In this document: piece after piece, positions 53,459 to 62,139 of the stretch
Numbering within the stretch: position 1 is the stretch's first letter
Layout of the letters: each line of letters opens with the position of its first letter
NCBI RefSeq assembly: GCF_000175215.2
Contig: NC_014817.1
Span: 958,501-1,022,500 of the forward strand
Length of the DNA stretch: 64,000 nucleotides
Direction: 5' to 3'
Source: Asticcacaulis excentricus CB 48
Lineage (GTDB): Bacteria; Pseudomonadota; Alphaproteobacteria; Caulobacterales; Caulobacteraceae
The notes under the pieces: generated by a model
Seen by the model: the letters and a program-made list of their open reading frames with translations, nothing else
The model's database searches: none
What the model was told of the DNA's origin: nothing
Position numbers and translations under genes: made by a program

Positions 53459-55780
53459 ATGACGTCACCCAAGACCCCGACTTCGTTTAAGGATCGCATC
53501 CGCAAATCAGTCACGCTGATCGTGCTGCTGGTCGTGTCGGCTGTGCTGACCCTTATCGAGCTTGGCCATCCGCTGGAGCTGTTCCTACGCGCGGCTCGCA
53601 ACTCCTTTCAGAAAATGCCGGTCAGCGGCGAAATGGTCGTCGTCGGTGTCGATGACGAAGCCCTGTCTTCTCTGGGCCCCTGGCCCTGGAAACACGCCCA
53701 CATGGCCGGTCTGACCGAGCGCCTTTTTGCCGAAGGCGCCAATCGCGTCTTCTTTCTTACCCCTCTGACCGATCAGGGCGAAAGCCGCAACCGGCTGCTG
53801 GCCGATACCTTTGCGCGCCACCCCGGCCGTGTCTTTGTTAGTGCCAAGGCTGACTACCGTTCAGGGCCGAAGGAGATGACCTACATCCTCCCCCCTGACA
53901 TCGTGCGCGATGAGGCACAGACCGTATCATTAGCGCGATACGTGGCCTTCTGGGGAGGGCTGTCCAAAGTCCCTTACAAGACCGAGATTAGCGGCCAGGC
54001 ACTCGACTCGATCGAGTCTGTTCTGTCAGGGGTTTACGGCAACACGCAGGAAAGCTTCTCCATAAATTATGCCTTCGACAGCAGCACCGTGCCGTATGCG
54101 AGCGCCGCTGACGTTCTGACTGGCAAAACAAAGACCAATGCCTTTCGGGGCAAGGACGTGCTCGTAGGCTTCAATGACCCCAGCCTTGGTGATCAACTGC
54201 GCGTTCTGGGTCAGGGCAATAAGTCTTCTACCTCAACCGTCGTCGTACTGGCGGCAGAGACGCTCAAGCGTGGCCGCCCATTGCAACTGGGCTGGTTACC
54301 GGGTTGGCTGTTTGCTGCGGGTATCGCCGCGTGCCTGCTCAGCCCGCGCATGAAACGTGGCAAGCGGCTTCTTATGCTGGGAGCCGTCGTTACGCTACTG
54401 GTCGTGCCGGGCGTTCTTGAGCGCTTCAATATCTTCATGGATATTATGGGTGGCATGACCCTGCTGTTCCTGACAGGCATCTGTGTCCTGTGGCGGCGCT
54501 TTGGCGCGCAGGAGAAGAAGGGAGGCACCATCAATCCCGTATCCGGCCTTTTCACACCCAATGCCATCCGTCACGAAGACCGCCTCGATGGCCGGCAACT
54601 GGTTGCCGCCCGTATCCGCCGTTACGCCGAAATGGTCAGCGCCCTGCCGCCGGAGGCTGAGCGCCTGCTGGTGAAGGAGATCGTGGCGCGCCTCGAACTG
54701 GGGGCCGGTGGGGCTCAGCTCTATCACGGCGACGACGGCAACTTCTTCTGGCTGTCGAACCTGTATGACCATGACCTGCTGATCGAACAGTTCACCGCCC
54801 TGCACGTTATCTTCCGCAGCCCCATTCGCTTTGCGCGCAATTCCTTCGACGTCGATATCTCCTTCGGCGTGGATCGTGAATTCGACCTACCCGTCTCGCA
54901 CCGTCTGACCAGCGCTCTGGCCGCCGCCCACTCGGCGGAACAAGATGGCACTCGCTGGCGTCTGCATGATCCGTCGCAGATCAGTGAAAAGGAGTGGAAC
55001 CTGTCGCTGCTGGGCGAACTGGACGACGCGTTGGACGCCGGCAAGATCTGGGTGGCCTATCAGCCGAAGATGGACCTTTACAGCAAGGAATTGCTGGGCG
55101 CCGAAGCGCTGGTGCGCTGGACGCATGAAACGCGCGGCCCGGTCAGTCCGCTGGAATTTGTCGAAATGGCCGAACGCCACGGCCGTATCGACCGCCTGAC
55201 AGATTTTGTGCTTAACGACGCGCTGAAAGTCGCCAAGACGGTCCTGCTGACCAAGCCGGAGTTCCGCATCTCTGTGAATATTTCGCCCAGTCTTCTGACG
55301 TCGCACGACATCATGGACACGGTGAAAGCTGCGCTTGACCGGCATCAGGTGCCGCCGTCCTGCCTGATCCTCGAAGTGACCGAGACGCACGCAATTGCGC
55401 AGAACGAGACGCCCAGCCTGCTGATGGCCGAATTCCGCGACATGGGGATTGGCCTTTCGATCGACGACTATGGCACAGGCCTGTCCACGCTGGAGTATCT
55501 GCGCAAAATCCCGGCTACCGAATTGAAGATTGACCGCCGCTTCACGCAGGATATCTGCGAGAACAAGGCTGATCGCGCCGTGATGAAGTCCACCATCCAG
55601 CTGGCGCATGCGCTCGGCATGAAGGCGGTGGCCGAAGGGATCGAAACGCTGGAAGTCTTGTCGCTACTGGCGCGCATGGGATGTGATACCGGTCAGGGCT
55701 ACTATATAGCCCGGCCAATGGACGCCAAGGCGTTCTTGGCGCGCATGGCGGCCGAAGCCGAACAACTGCGCCACGGCTAA
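53459..55780 (+). CDS. CHASE2-EAL c-di-GMP phosphodiesterase
   Basis: 773 residues from ATG 53459 with GAGG 10 bases upstream (GTG 53435 would add 8 residues). N-terminal membrane helix, then a periplasmic CHASE2 domain (VVVGVDDEALSSLGPWPWKHAHM) ending at two or three membrane helices (about 275-345). The cytoplasmic GGDEF region has lost its motif. The EAL domain has EALVRW near 548, NISPS, LEVTET, DDYGTGLS, and KIDRRF, so hydrolysis is likely. CHASE2 senses an unknown external signal. A possible CtrA site upstream hints at cell-cycle control. Confidence 0.93.
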   Translation: MTSPKTPTSFKDRIRKSVTLIVLLVVSAVLTLIELGHPLELFLRAARNSFQKMPVSGEMVVVGVDDEALSSLGPWPWKHAHMAGLTERLFAEGANRVFFLTPLTDQGESRNRLLADTFARHPGRVFVSAKADYRSGPKEMTYILPPDIVRDEAQTVSLARYVAFWGGLSKVPYKTEISGQALDSIESVLSGVYGNTQESFSINYAFDSSTVPYASAADVLTGKTKTNAFRGKDVLVGFNDPSLGDQLRVLGQGNKSSTSTVVVLAAETLKRGRPLQLGWLPGWLFAAGIAACLLSPRMKRGKRLLMLGAVVTLLVVPGVLERFNIFMDIMGGMTLLFLTGICVLWRRFGAQEKKGGTINPVSGLFTPNAIRHEDRLDGRQLVAARIRRYAEMVSALPPEAERLLVKEIVARLELGAGGAQLYHGDDGNFFWLSNLYDHDLLIEQFTALHVIFRSPIRFARNSFDVDISFGVDREFDLPVSHRLTSALAAAHSAEQDGTRWRLHDPSQISEKEWNLSLLGELDDALDAGKIWVAYQPKMDLYSKELLGAEALVRWTHETRGPVSPLEFVEMAERHGRIDRLTDFVLNDALKVAKTVLLTKPEFRISVNISPSLLTSHDIMDTVKAALDRHQVPPSCLILEVTETHAIAQNETPSLLMAEFRDMGIGLSIDDYGTGLSTLEYLRKIPATELKIDRRFTQDICENKADRAVMKSTIQLAHALGMKAVAEGIETLEVLSLLARMGCDTGQGYYIARPMDAKAFLARMAAEAEQLRHG

Positions 55781-55805
55781 AACACATCTTCAGTAAAACG
55801 TTACG

Positions 55806-55836
55806 ACCCGCTGTCTTCTAACAGCGGGTTTTTTTT
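55806..55836 (+). terminator. Rho-independent terminator after CHASE2-EAL gene
   Basis: A 9-bp stem ACCCGCTGT/ACAGCGGGT (55806-55814 with 55821-55829) followed by eight T residues. Confidence 0.9.
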
Positions 55837-56093
55837 ACTTACGCTTATCCGCGTTGGCATAGCTTTTGCTGTGAAACACCGCCTATTAACCTTGTTGCGC
55901 AGGTATCGCGGCGAAATGTCACGCAACCCCGACTGCGTTTATTTTGATTTCCCTGCACAATTCGTCAGTTGCGAGAAAAAACGGGTTAATATGCCGTAAA
56001 AATTCTTGGTTAATGCTTGTCAATGCGTTTAGAAAGTGTTAACCATGCACGTACAGCGATAGGGCTGTTTAGCGTGGTCAAGTGAGGCATATC
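55837..56093. other. Upstream region of the ten-codon ORF, AT-rich, with TTAA motifs
   Basis: It contains an inverted repeat GTTGCG/CGCAAC (about 55893 and 55922) and several GTTAA-type motifs (55985, 56009, 56038). TTAA-N7-TAAA at 55986-56000 resembles a CtrA site with one mismatch in the second half. TTGTCA at 56017 with GTTAAC about 16 bases on could be a promoter. The region is more AT-rich than the genes around it, as expected for a promoter or small-RNA locus. Confidence 0.4.
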
Positions 56094-56126
56094 ATGTGGG
56101 ATTGGCTGTTCGGATACTGGCTCTAA
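56094..56126 (+). CDS. Ten-residue ORF MWDWLFGYWL with its own ribosome site and terminator
   Basis: ATG 56094, TAA 56124-56126. A clear Shine-Dalgarno sequence GAGG lies 7 bases upstream (AAGTGAGGCATATC), and a rho-independent terminator begins 22 bases after the stop. Three of ten residues are Trp and the rest mostly hydrophobic, so the peptide would probably insert in or lie on a membrane. The transcript would be a little over 100 bases and hold nothing else. Not a leader of the cytochrome gene, because the terminator intervenes, unless it works by readthrough. Support: the three signals together. No family is known to me. Confidence 0.5.
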   Translation: MWDWLFGYWL

Positions 56127-56148
56127 TACCAGTACAAAATACTTTCGG

Positions 56149-56175
56149 AAGGCCCCCTTTGCGGGGCCTTTCTTG
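56149..56175 (+). terminator. Rho-independent terminator after the ten-codon ORF
   Basis: Stem AAGGCCCC/GGGGCCTT (56149-56156 with 56163-56170) around CTTTGC, followed by TCTTG. It isolates the small ORF from the cytochrome c gene. Confidence 0.8.
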
Positions 56176-56271
56176 AGTCTGCATACCCGTATCGGCGGAT
56201 GTCGGATTCCGTATTTACGAGGGCAGAGAGCCTGTTAAAAACAGATAGACCAACCCCTCAACAGGATTGCC

Positions 56272-56649
56272 ATGACCCATATTTTGAAAGGCCTGACGCC
56301 ACTGACTGGCACTTTGCTACTGATCGTGTCCCTCACCCCGGCGCAGGCGCAGGACGCGGCTGCCGGTAAAAAGGCCTTCGGGGCCTGCTTGTCCTGCCAT
56401 TCGGTGAAGCCGGGTGCCACGGGCATCGGCCCGTCACTGGCTGGTATTGTCGGCAAGAAGGCCGGGACCAATGATCCTAAGTTCAGCTACTCAGCCGCGA
56501 TGAAGAAGGGGCCGGTATGGAGCGAGGCGCAACTGGACCGCTTTCTGGCCGATCCGAAAGGAACCCTCCCCGGCAACACCATGGCCATGGCCCCAACAAA
56601 GGATGCCAAAAAGCGCGCTGATATCATAGCCTATCTCAAATCCAATTAG
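56272..56649 (+). CDS. Periplasmic class I cytochrome c
   Basis: 125 residues. Signal peptide ending TPAQAQ, heme motif CLSCH (Cys39, Cys42, His43) and the axial Met in PGNTMAM (about 104). The fold and size match small soluble cytochromes of the c550/c2 group. It carries electrons in the periplasm. Its 3' end overlaps that of xdhC by 4 bases in convergent orientation, and the molybdenum hydroxylase encoded beyond has a Tat signal, so it is a good candidate electron acceptor for that enzyme (inference). Confidence 0.93.
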   Translation: MTHILKGLTPLTGTLLLIVSLTPAQAQDAAAGKKAFGACLSCHSVKPGATGIGPSLAGIVGKKAGTNDPKFSYSAAMKKGPVWSEAQLDRFLADPKGTLPGNTMAMAPTKDAKKRADIIAYLKSN

Positions 56650-57536
56650 GCGCGCCACGCCCGGATCACATCGGCCAGTATGGAAACGGCGATTTCAGGT
56701 GGCGTTTTCGCCCGGATATCGAGCCCGACCGGCCCCCGGATACGGTTGATCTGAGCGGCATCAAAACCCAGGGCTTTCAGCTTTTCGATACGACGTGCGT
56801 GGGCCCGGCGGCTGCCCAGCGCCCCGAGATAGAAGGCCTGTGAATGCAAGGCCGTAGCCAGTATCTCCGGCTCATAGTCGTGATCGTGGAACAGGCTGAT
56901 GACCGCGGTGGCGGCGTCGATCAGACCCGTGAGGCCGCCGCCGGAGGCGGCGCTTAACGGCCGGATCACATCGGCTCGGCTGCGTTCGCGCGTGGTGTCG
57001 TCTGGGGACACCACCGCCGTTGCGAACTCACTCAGACACGCCATCTGTGCCAGGAACGGCACGATCGGACCCTGCCCCATGACCAGCACACGCGGTTGCG
57101 GCCGGTAGAGCCGCTCAAAGCCCCCGTCCCACACATAGACGGCCTCTCGCCGTTGCTGGCGAGCCGTTCGCAAACCCGCTACGGCCTCATCGCTCAGCGT
57201 CACATCAAATGCGACCGAGATCCCCGACCCACAGGGCAAAACAATGTCGCGAAAGCGCGAGCCTTCACCATAGCGTTCCACATGGTTGCATCCGCGTGCG
57301 ATGGCGCTCAGCGCATCGCGCACCAGAGCCTGTTCAGCGCAGCCGCCCGTAATCGCCCCAACCGCGCGCCCATCTTCGGCCACAGCGATCTGGCTGCCCA
57401 CTGGTCGGGGAGACGAACCGTCGATGGCCACCAGCGTCAGAAGCGCCGTCTTCAGCCCTTCGCGTCGCCAGCGCCACAGATCGTCGAGCACGTAGTCGCC
57501 ATAGGCCGGGACGGTAATGTCGATAACCTCACTCAC
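56646..57536 (-). CDS. xdhC: XdhC-family molybdenum cofactor maturation factor
   Basis: 296 residues from GTG 57536, overlapping the Mo-subunit stop (GTGA, 4 bases). The N-terminal XdhC/CoxI domain has LVAIDGSSPRPVGSQIAVAEDG and ITGGCAEQAL; the C-terminal Rossmann domain has LGALGSRRAHARRIEKL. XdhC binds Mo cofactor, helps sulfurate it and inserts it in the hydroxylase. Coupled translation with the target subunit is typical. The symbol is given by family. Confidence 0.9.
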   Translation of the reverse strand: MSEVIDITVPAYGDYVLDDLWRWRREGLKTALLTLVAIDGSSPRPVGSQIAVAEDGRAVGAITGGCAEQALVRDALSAIARGCNHVERYGEGSRFRDIVLPCGSGISVAFDVTLSDEAVAGLRTARQQRREAVYVWDGGFERLYRPQPRVLVMGQGPIVPFLAQMACLSEFATAVVSPDDTTRERSRADVIRPLSAASGGGLTGLIDAATAVISLFHDHDYEPEILATALHSQAFYLGALGSRRAHARRIEKLKALGFDAAQINRIRGPVGLDIRAKTPPEIAVSILADVIRAWRA

Positions 57537-59713
57537 GCCCTTTTTGCCAAAGCCTCCGGCGTCAGAGGCAGCTTGCGCACGCGCACACCCGTCGCCGCAA
57601 AGATGGCGTTGCACACGGCCGGAATGACCGGCGGCAGGGCCGGCTCGCCCAGGCCGGTCGGCGGGTTGTCGCTGAGGACAAAGTGCGTGTCGATGTGCGG
57701 CGCTTCGGACATGCGCATCAGCGGCACCTCCTGGAAATTACCCTGCATCGCACGACCCTTCTCGAAGGTAATTGCCTGTCGCAGCTCACCAATACCGTCG
57801 ATAACCGAACCTTCGACCTGATTGATCGCGCCCGCCGGGTTGATGATCTGCGATCCGACATCGCCAACCACCCAGACCTTCAGGACGCGCCACGTGCCGT
57901 CCGGGCTAACCCGCACCTTGGCCACCTCGGCAAAATAACCGCGATGGCTGAAATAGGTGGCCAGACCGAAGCCCTCCCCTGCTGCCGGTTTGCGACGGTT
58001 CCAGTGTGAGCGCGTTCTGAGAGTTTCCAGTATCACTTTCAGCCGTTTCAGATCGTAGTCCGGGCCCCGGCCCTCCGCAGGCGGCACATTACCGGCTCTC
58101 TCAATCAGTTGCAGACGGAAGTCGAACGGGTCCTTACCTGCCGCATGTGCCACCTCATCAAGGAAACATTCGTGGACATAGGCCAGCGAGTTGGACGACG
58201 GCGCGCGCAAATAGCCCGTGGGGACAAGCGTCTCTATAAGCGACTGCTCCAGCCGGTAATTTGGAACGGTCATCTGCAAGAAACCGTCCGGCGTGATGCC
58301 GGCGCCCTGCGCGGGTTTACCACCGCGCGCAAAGGTCACGCCGTGCGCCTGATAGGTGCTAAGGCCGCCCGCCCCATCCAGACCGGCGCGCAGACGGTGA
58401 TAATTGCCGGGCCGGAAGTAGTCGTAAGCGACGTCGTCTTCGCGCGTCCACAAAAGCTTGACCGGAACGCCAGCCTTTTGCGCCACCACCGCCGCTTCGA
58501 GCATGTAGTCGTTCTCCAGCCGTCGCCCGAAACCACCGCCGCCACGGATCATATGCACTGTGATCTTGTCTTCCGGCACACCCAGCGCCTGCGCCACCAG
58601 TCGGCGGCCCCCGCCTGGCGACTGAGTCGGAGCCCAGATTTCAATGCCGTCTGACGTCACCTTCGCAGTACAGTTCTGCGGCTCCAGCGGCACATGCGGG
58701 ATGAAGGGCGTCTCGTAGACGGCCTCGATCGTTTTCGCTGCAGCCGCCAGCCCCGTTTGAGTGTCGCCCTTGTTACGAATGATATCGCCACTGCCCATCA
58801 ATAGCTTTTCCGCCTGTGCCGCATAGGTCGCCGTGTCATGCGGTACGCCTATGGCGTCGTCCCAGACGATCTCCAGCTGATCGCGCGCCGATTTGGCGTA
58901 CCACCATTTGTCGGCGACGATGGCCACGCAATCCTGAATCCCGTGGAAATCCCCTTTACCTTCCAGCGTGAATAGCTGGACCACGCCGGGCAGCTTGCGA
59001 ACGGCATCAAGATTGGCCGACTTGAACTTCGCGCCGTAAACCGGCGGTTTGGCCAGGATGGCGTATTTCATCCCCGGCACCTCGGTGTCGATACCGAAGA
59101 TAGGTTCGCCCCTGACGATCTTTGGACTATCTACTCCGCCCTTAAACTGCCCTATTAGGGTGAAGCTTTTGGGGTCTTTCAGCGCCACCGTCTTCAGGTC
59201 CGGCAACGGCACCTTCGCTGCCGCCGAAGCCAGCGCTCCATAGCTCAGCTTCTTGCCGCTCGCCTTATGCAGCACCGTGCCCTTGACGGCACTCAGCTCG
59301 GCTGCCGGCACCCTCATCGCCTCGGCCCCCGCCTGAAGAAACATGGCGCGCGCCGCAGCACCGGCGCGGCGCATATTCTCATAATTCATCGGCGTGGTTA
59401 GCGAACCACCGGCGAATTGCGGCCCATAGGTTTTTTCATCGACAGGGGCGGTTTCGACGTGCACCTGCGCCCAATCGACATCCATTTCCTCCGCGATGAT
59501 CATGGGCAGCATGGTCTTGACGCCCTGCCCCACCTCAGGGTTCTTGGCCCGGATGGTCACCTTCCCTTCGAGGTCAACGGCCACATAATCAGTCAGACGC
59601 GTGGTGGCGGATTGCGCCTCTGACGGTGAGGCCCCGAAGCCCATGACAAAGCCCCCACCGGCAAGCGCAGCCGCAGAGACAAACAAGCGGCGCGAAATCT
59701 TCACATCATCCAT
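57533..59713 (-). CDS. Molybdopterin-binding subunit of a periplasmic xanthine-oxidase-family hydroxylase
   Basis: 726 residues from ATG 59713, with GGAGG 8 bases upstream. It starts with a Tat signal (SRRLFVSAAALAGGGFVMG). Characteristic segments include GGGFGRRLENDY, EPQNCTAKV, and near the C-terminus GLGEPALPPV with the catalytic Glu. It resembles isoquinoline 1-oxidoreductase beta subunit and aldehyde-oxidising relatives, which have no FAD subunit and pass electrons to cytochromes. The substrate is not readable. Middle gene of the three-gene operon. Confidence 0.93.
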   Translation of the reverse strand: MDDVKISRRLFVSAAALAGGGFVMGFGASPSEAQSATTRLTDYVAVDLEGKVTIRAKNPEVGQGVKTMLPMIIAEEMDVDWAQVHVETAPVDEKTYGPQFAGGSLTTPMNYENMRRAGAAARAMFLQAGAEAMRVPAAELSAVKGTVLHKASGKKLSYGALASAAAKVPLPDLKTVALKDPKSFTLIGQFKGGVDSPKIVRGEPIFGIDTEVPGMKYAILAKPPVYGAKFKSANLDAVRKLPGVVQLFTLEGKGDFHGIQDCVAIVADKWWYAKSARDQLEIVWDDAIGVPHDTATYAAQAEKLLMGSGDIIRNKGDTQTGLAAAAKTIEAVYETPFIPHVPLEPQNCTAKVTSDGIEIWAPTQSPGGGRRLVAQALGVPEDKITVHMIRGGGGFGRRLENDYMLEAAVVAQKAGVPVKLLWTREDDVAYDYFRPGNYHRLRAGLDGAGGLSTYQAHGVTFARGGKPAQGAGITPDGFLQMTVPNYRLEQSLIETLVPTGYLRAPSSNSLAYVHECFLDEVAHAAGKDPFDFRLQLIERAGNVPPAEGRGPDYDLKRLKVILETLRTRSHWNRRKPAAGEGFGLATYFSHRGYFAEVAKVRVSPDGTWRVLKVWVVGDVGSQIINPAGAINQVEGSVIDGIGELRQAITFEKGRAMQGNFQEVPLMRMSEAPHIDTHFVLSDNPPTGLGEPALPPVIPAVCNAIFAATGVRVRKLPLTPEALAKRA

Positions 59714-59715
59714 GC

Positions 59716-60189
59716 TCAGGCCTCCCGCGTGTCGGTGAGTGCCACCCCGGCAGCTTTCTTGATAGCTGAACGGATGCGAGTGTAGGTGGCACAGCGACAC
59801 AGATTGCCATCCATTGCCGCGTCAATATCTGTATCGGTTGGCTTGGGCGTCTCTTTCAAAAGAGCCGCCGCCGTCATGATCTGACCGGCCTGGCAATACC
59901 CGCACTGCATAACGTCCAGCTCCAGCCAGGCCTCCTGAAGCGCCTTGCCTTCCTTGGTCTGACCGATGCCTTCAATTGTGGTCACGGCCGCGCCTTCGAC
60001 GGCACTGACCGGCGTGATGCAGGCGCGCACTGGCGTGCCATCGACATGTACCGTGCAGGCCCCGCACTGAGCGATACCACAGCCGAATTTGGTGCCGACC
60101 AGCCCGAATTCGTCGCGCAGAGCCCACAGTAGGGGCATATCTTCCCGCACATCCTGCTCGTAGGCCTTACCATTGATACTGAATCTCAA
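59716..60189 (-). CDS. 2Fe-2S subunit of the molybdenum hydroxylase
   Basis: 157 residues. The first cluster has Cys37, Cys42, Cys45 and Cys57, and the second Cys95, Cys98, Cys130 and Cys132, exactly the pattern of the small subunit of the xanthine oxidase family (IorA/CoxS type). It carries electrons from the Mo site to the outside acceptor. It has no signal, so it is exported with the Tat-bearing Mo subunit. First gene of the operon, 2 bases before the next. Confidence 0.95.
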   Translation of the reverse strand: MRFSINGKAYEQDVREDMPLLWALRDEFGLVGTKFGCGIAQCGACTVHVDGTPVRACITPVSAVEGAAVTTIEGIGQTKEGKALQEAWLELDVMQCGYCQAGQIMTAAALLKETPKPTDTDIDAAMDGNLCRCATYTRIRSAIKKAAGVALTDTREA

Positions 60190-60256
60190 GACCGTCTCCC
60201 CTTGTATGTGAACAGAAGTTTAGCGGATTTGGTACGGCCGCAAAGTGACATTTGCT

Positions 60257-60841
60257 TTATCTAAACCGCTCACGCGCCCGCTTCATATCCACCACCGTAT
60301 CGATATCGAACAACTCATCTGCCGCCGCGTCCAGGATTACGGTTTGAACGGCGGCAGAGATCAATATCCGTCGCGCCCCCTGATCGCCACTAAGGCCGCG
60401 CAGGGTTGCGATATGGGTCGCAGAGAAGGCCACAGGCGGCACTTTCGCGTCACCAGCGGCGCTCACGGCGATGGTGATACCGTCACCGAGCGCGCTCAAC
60501 AGAGCCTTGATATGCGTCAGGGGCACAAAAGGCATATCGGCCAAACAGACCAGCACCCCGGTAGCGCTGTTCACCTGCCGAGCCGCCAGAGCCAGGTTGT
60601 CCCCAATGCCGGCGTCCGACGCGGGGGTGACCGTCTCAAACCCCAGTGCCATAAGACCGTCCCGCAAGCCGTCCGACGCCACCACGGCGAGTTTCTGCCT
60701 CCACCTCATCTCTGAAACGCATTGCGCCACATGCAGACCCAACGGCCTGCCGCCCAGATCGGCCATCAGCTTGTCTGCATAGCCAAAGCGCCGGGAACGC
60801 CCGGCCGCCAGCAGGATCAGGGCCATGTCTGTGCTCTTCAT
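60257..60841 (-). CDS. MobA-like NTP transferase, probably molybdopterin cytidylyltransferase type
   Basis: 194 residues. The nucleotidyltransferase signature LLAAGRSRRFG (about 10-20) and CLADMPFV with the metal-binding Asp near 100. The DQGARR segment is typical for MocA-type enzymes that make the cytidylyl form of Mo cofactor used by xanthine-oxidase-family enzymes. It lies 67 bases upstream of the 2Fe-2S gene on the same strand, so it probably serves this hydroxylase. Confidence 0.85.
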   Translation of the reverse strand: MKSTDMALILLAAGRSRRFGYADKLMADLGGRPLGLHVAQCVSEMRWRQKLAVVASDGLRDGLMALGFETVTPASDAGIGDNLALAARQVNSATGVLVCLADMPFVPLTHIKALLSALGDGITIAVSAAGDAKVPPVAFSATHIATLRGLSGDQGARRILISAAVQTVILDAAADELFDIDTVVDMKRARERFR

Positions 60842-60921
60842 CTGCCTACCTTGCCCGGATATTGGCTTTTTCTCAAACTCCTAATTTCTTTCGTAGCGTC
60901 ATCCAGCTATAGGGGGGCGTC

Positions 60922-62139
60922 ATGTTCAAGCTCCCCCCCAAGGACATCCCGCCGTTCCCTGAATTTGTCGCCATTATCGCCGCCTGCATGGCTGCGACGG
61001 CACTGAGCGTGGACACCATGCTGCCCGCCCTGCCCGCCATGGCGGCGGATTTCGGCATCGACAATGCCAACCGCATGCAGCTGATCATCTCGGTTTTCTT
61101 TATGGGGATCGGCGTAGGCCAGTTTATCTGCGGCACCCTCTCAGACTGGCTCGGGCGACGCCGCGTCTTGCTGGGCGGGCTGATCGTCTATGTGCTGCTA
61201 TCGCTGACCGTGTCTCTGGTCACCGATCTGGAGCACATGATTCTGCTGCGCTTTTTTCAGGGCGTGGCGGCGGCTTCGGCCAATGTCATCCCGCGCTCGG
61301 CCATCCGCGACCTCTACACCGGCGCGCGCATGGCCAAGGTGCTTTCGACCTCACACGTCATCTTCATGGCCGTACCGATCATGGCACCCAGCCTGGGTCA
61401 ATTGATCATGCTGGCCTTTCCGTGGCGTGGCATTTTCTTTGCGCTGACGATCGCCGGATTGCTGGTCTTTGTCTGGGTGTGGCTGCGCCTGCCAGAAACC
61501 CTGTCTGTCGAGCAGCGCTTCGCCCCATCACCGGGCAAGTTCCTCCGCGTGGCGCGCTATATCGCCTCAGAGCCTATGTCACTCGGCTATGGACTGGCGG
61601 TGATGGTGATGACGGCGATGATCCTCTGTTATCTGTCGATGATGCCGCAGATCTTCGAGGAGGTGTTCCATCAGCCGGGTTATCTGGGACTGGTCTTCGC
61701 CCTGTGCGCCGGCGCCATGGCGGTCGGAGCCTTCACCAATATCCGTCTGGTCGAGCGGCTGGGGACGCGCGTCATGTCACACCGTTCGCTGACCGCCCTG
61801 ATCATCCTTTCGACCGTGCATGTGATATGGGCGCTGCTGGGCTATGAAACCTTGATCAGTTTCACGATTCTTCAGGGCCTGACTATGATGTGCATGGCCA
61901 TGTGCACCTCCAACTTCACGGCGATTGCCATGGAAAAGGTCGGCCATGTGGCGGGCACGGCGGCTTCGCTTCAGGGGGTCCTGTCGATGGTCGGCGGCGG
62001 CCTGATCGGGGCGTGGATCGGTCAGTTCTGGTCCGGCGGAGTATGGCTTCTGCCGCTGGCAGCTATGGGGCTGGGCCTGACAGCCATCTGCATAATTCTG
62101 GTGGTCGAAAAGGGTCGGCTTTACCGCAACCCGGTCTGA
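60922..62139 (+). CDS. Bcr/CflA-family multidrug efflux MFS transporter
   Basis: 405 residues with 12 hydrophobic helices. The MFS motif GTLSDWLGRRRVLLGGL follows helix 2 and NVIPRSAIRDLY is typical of the Bcr/CflA group. It exports drugs such as bicyclomycin, or other small molecules. AGGGGGGCG precedes the ATG. It ends one base before the maiA stop on the other strand. Confidence 0.92.
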   Translation: MFKLPPKDIPPFPEFVAIIAACMAATALSVDTMLPALPAMAADFGIDNANRMQLIISVFFMGIGVGQFICGTLSDWLGRRRVLLGGLIVYVLLSLTVSLVTDLEHMILLRFFQGVAAASANVIPRSAIRDLYTGARMAKVLSTSHVIFMAVPIMAPSLGQLIMLAFPWRGIFFALTIAGLLVFVWVWLRLPETLSVEQRFAPSPGKFLRVARYIASEPMSLGYGLAVMVMTAMILCYLSMMPQIFEEVFHQPGYLGLVFALCAGAMAVGAFTNIRLVERLGTRVMSHRSLTALIILSTVHVIWALLGYETLISFTILQGLTMMCMAMCTSNFTAIAMEKVGHVAGTAASLQGVLSMVGGGLIGAWIGQFWSGGVWLLPLAAMGLGLTAICIILVVEKGRLYRNPV

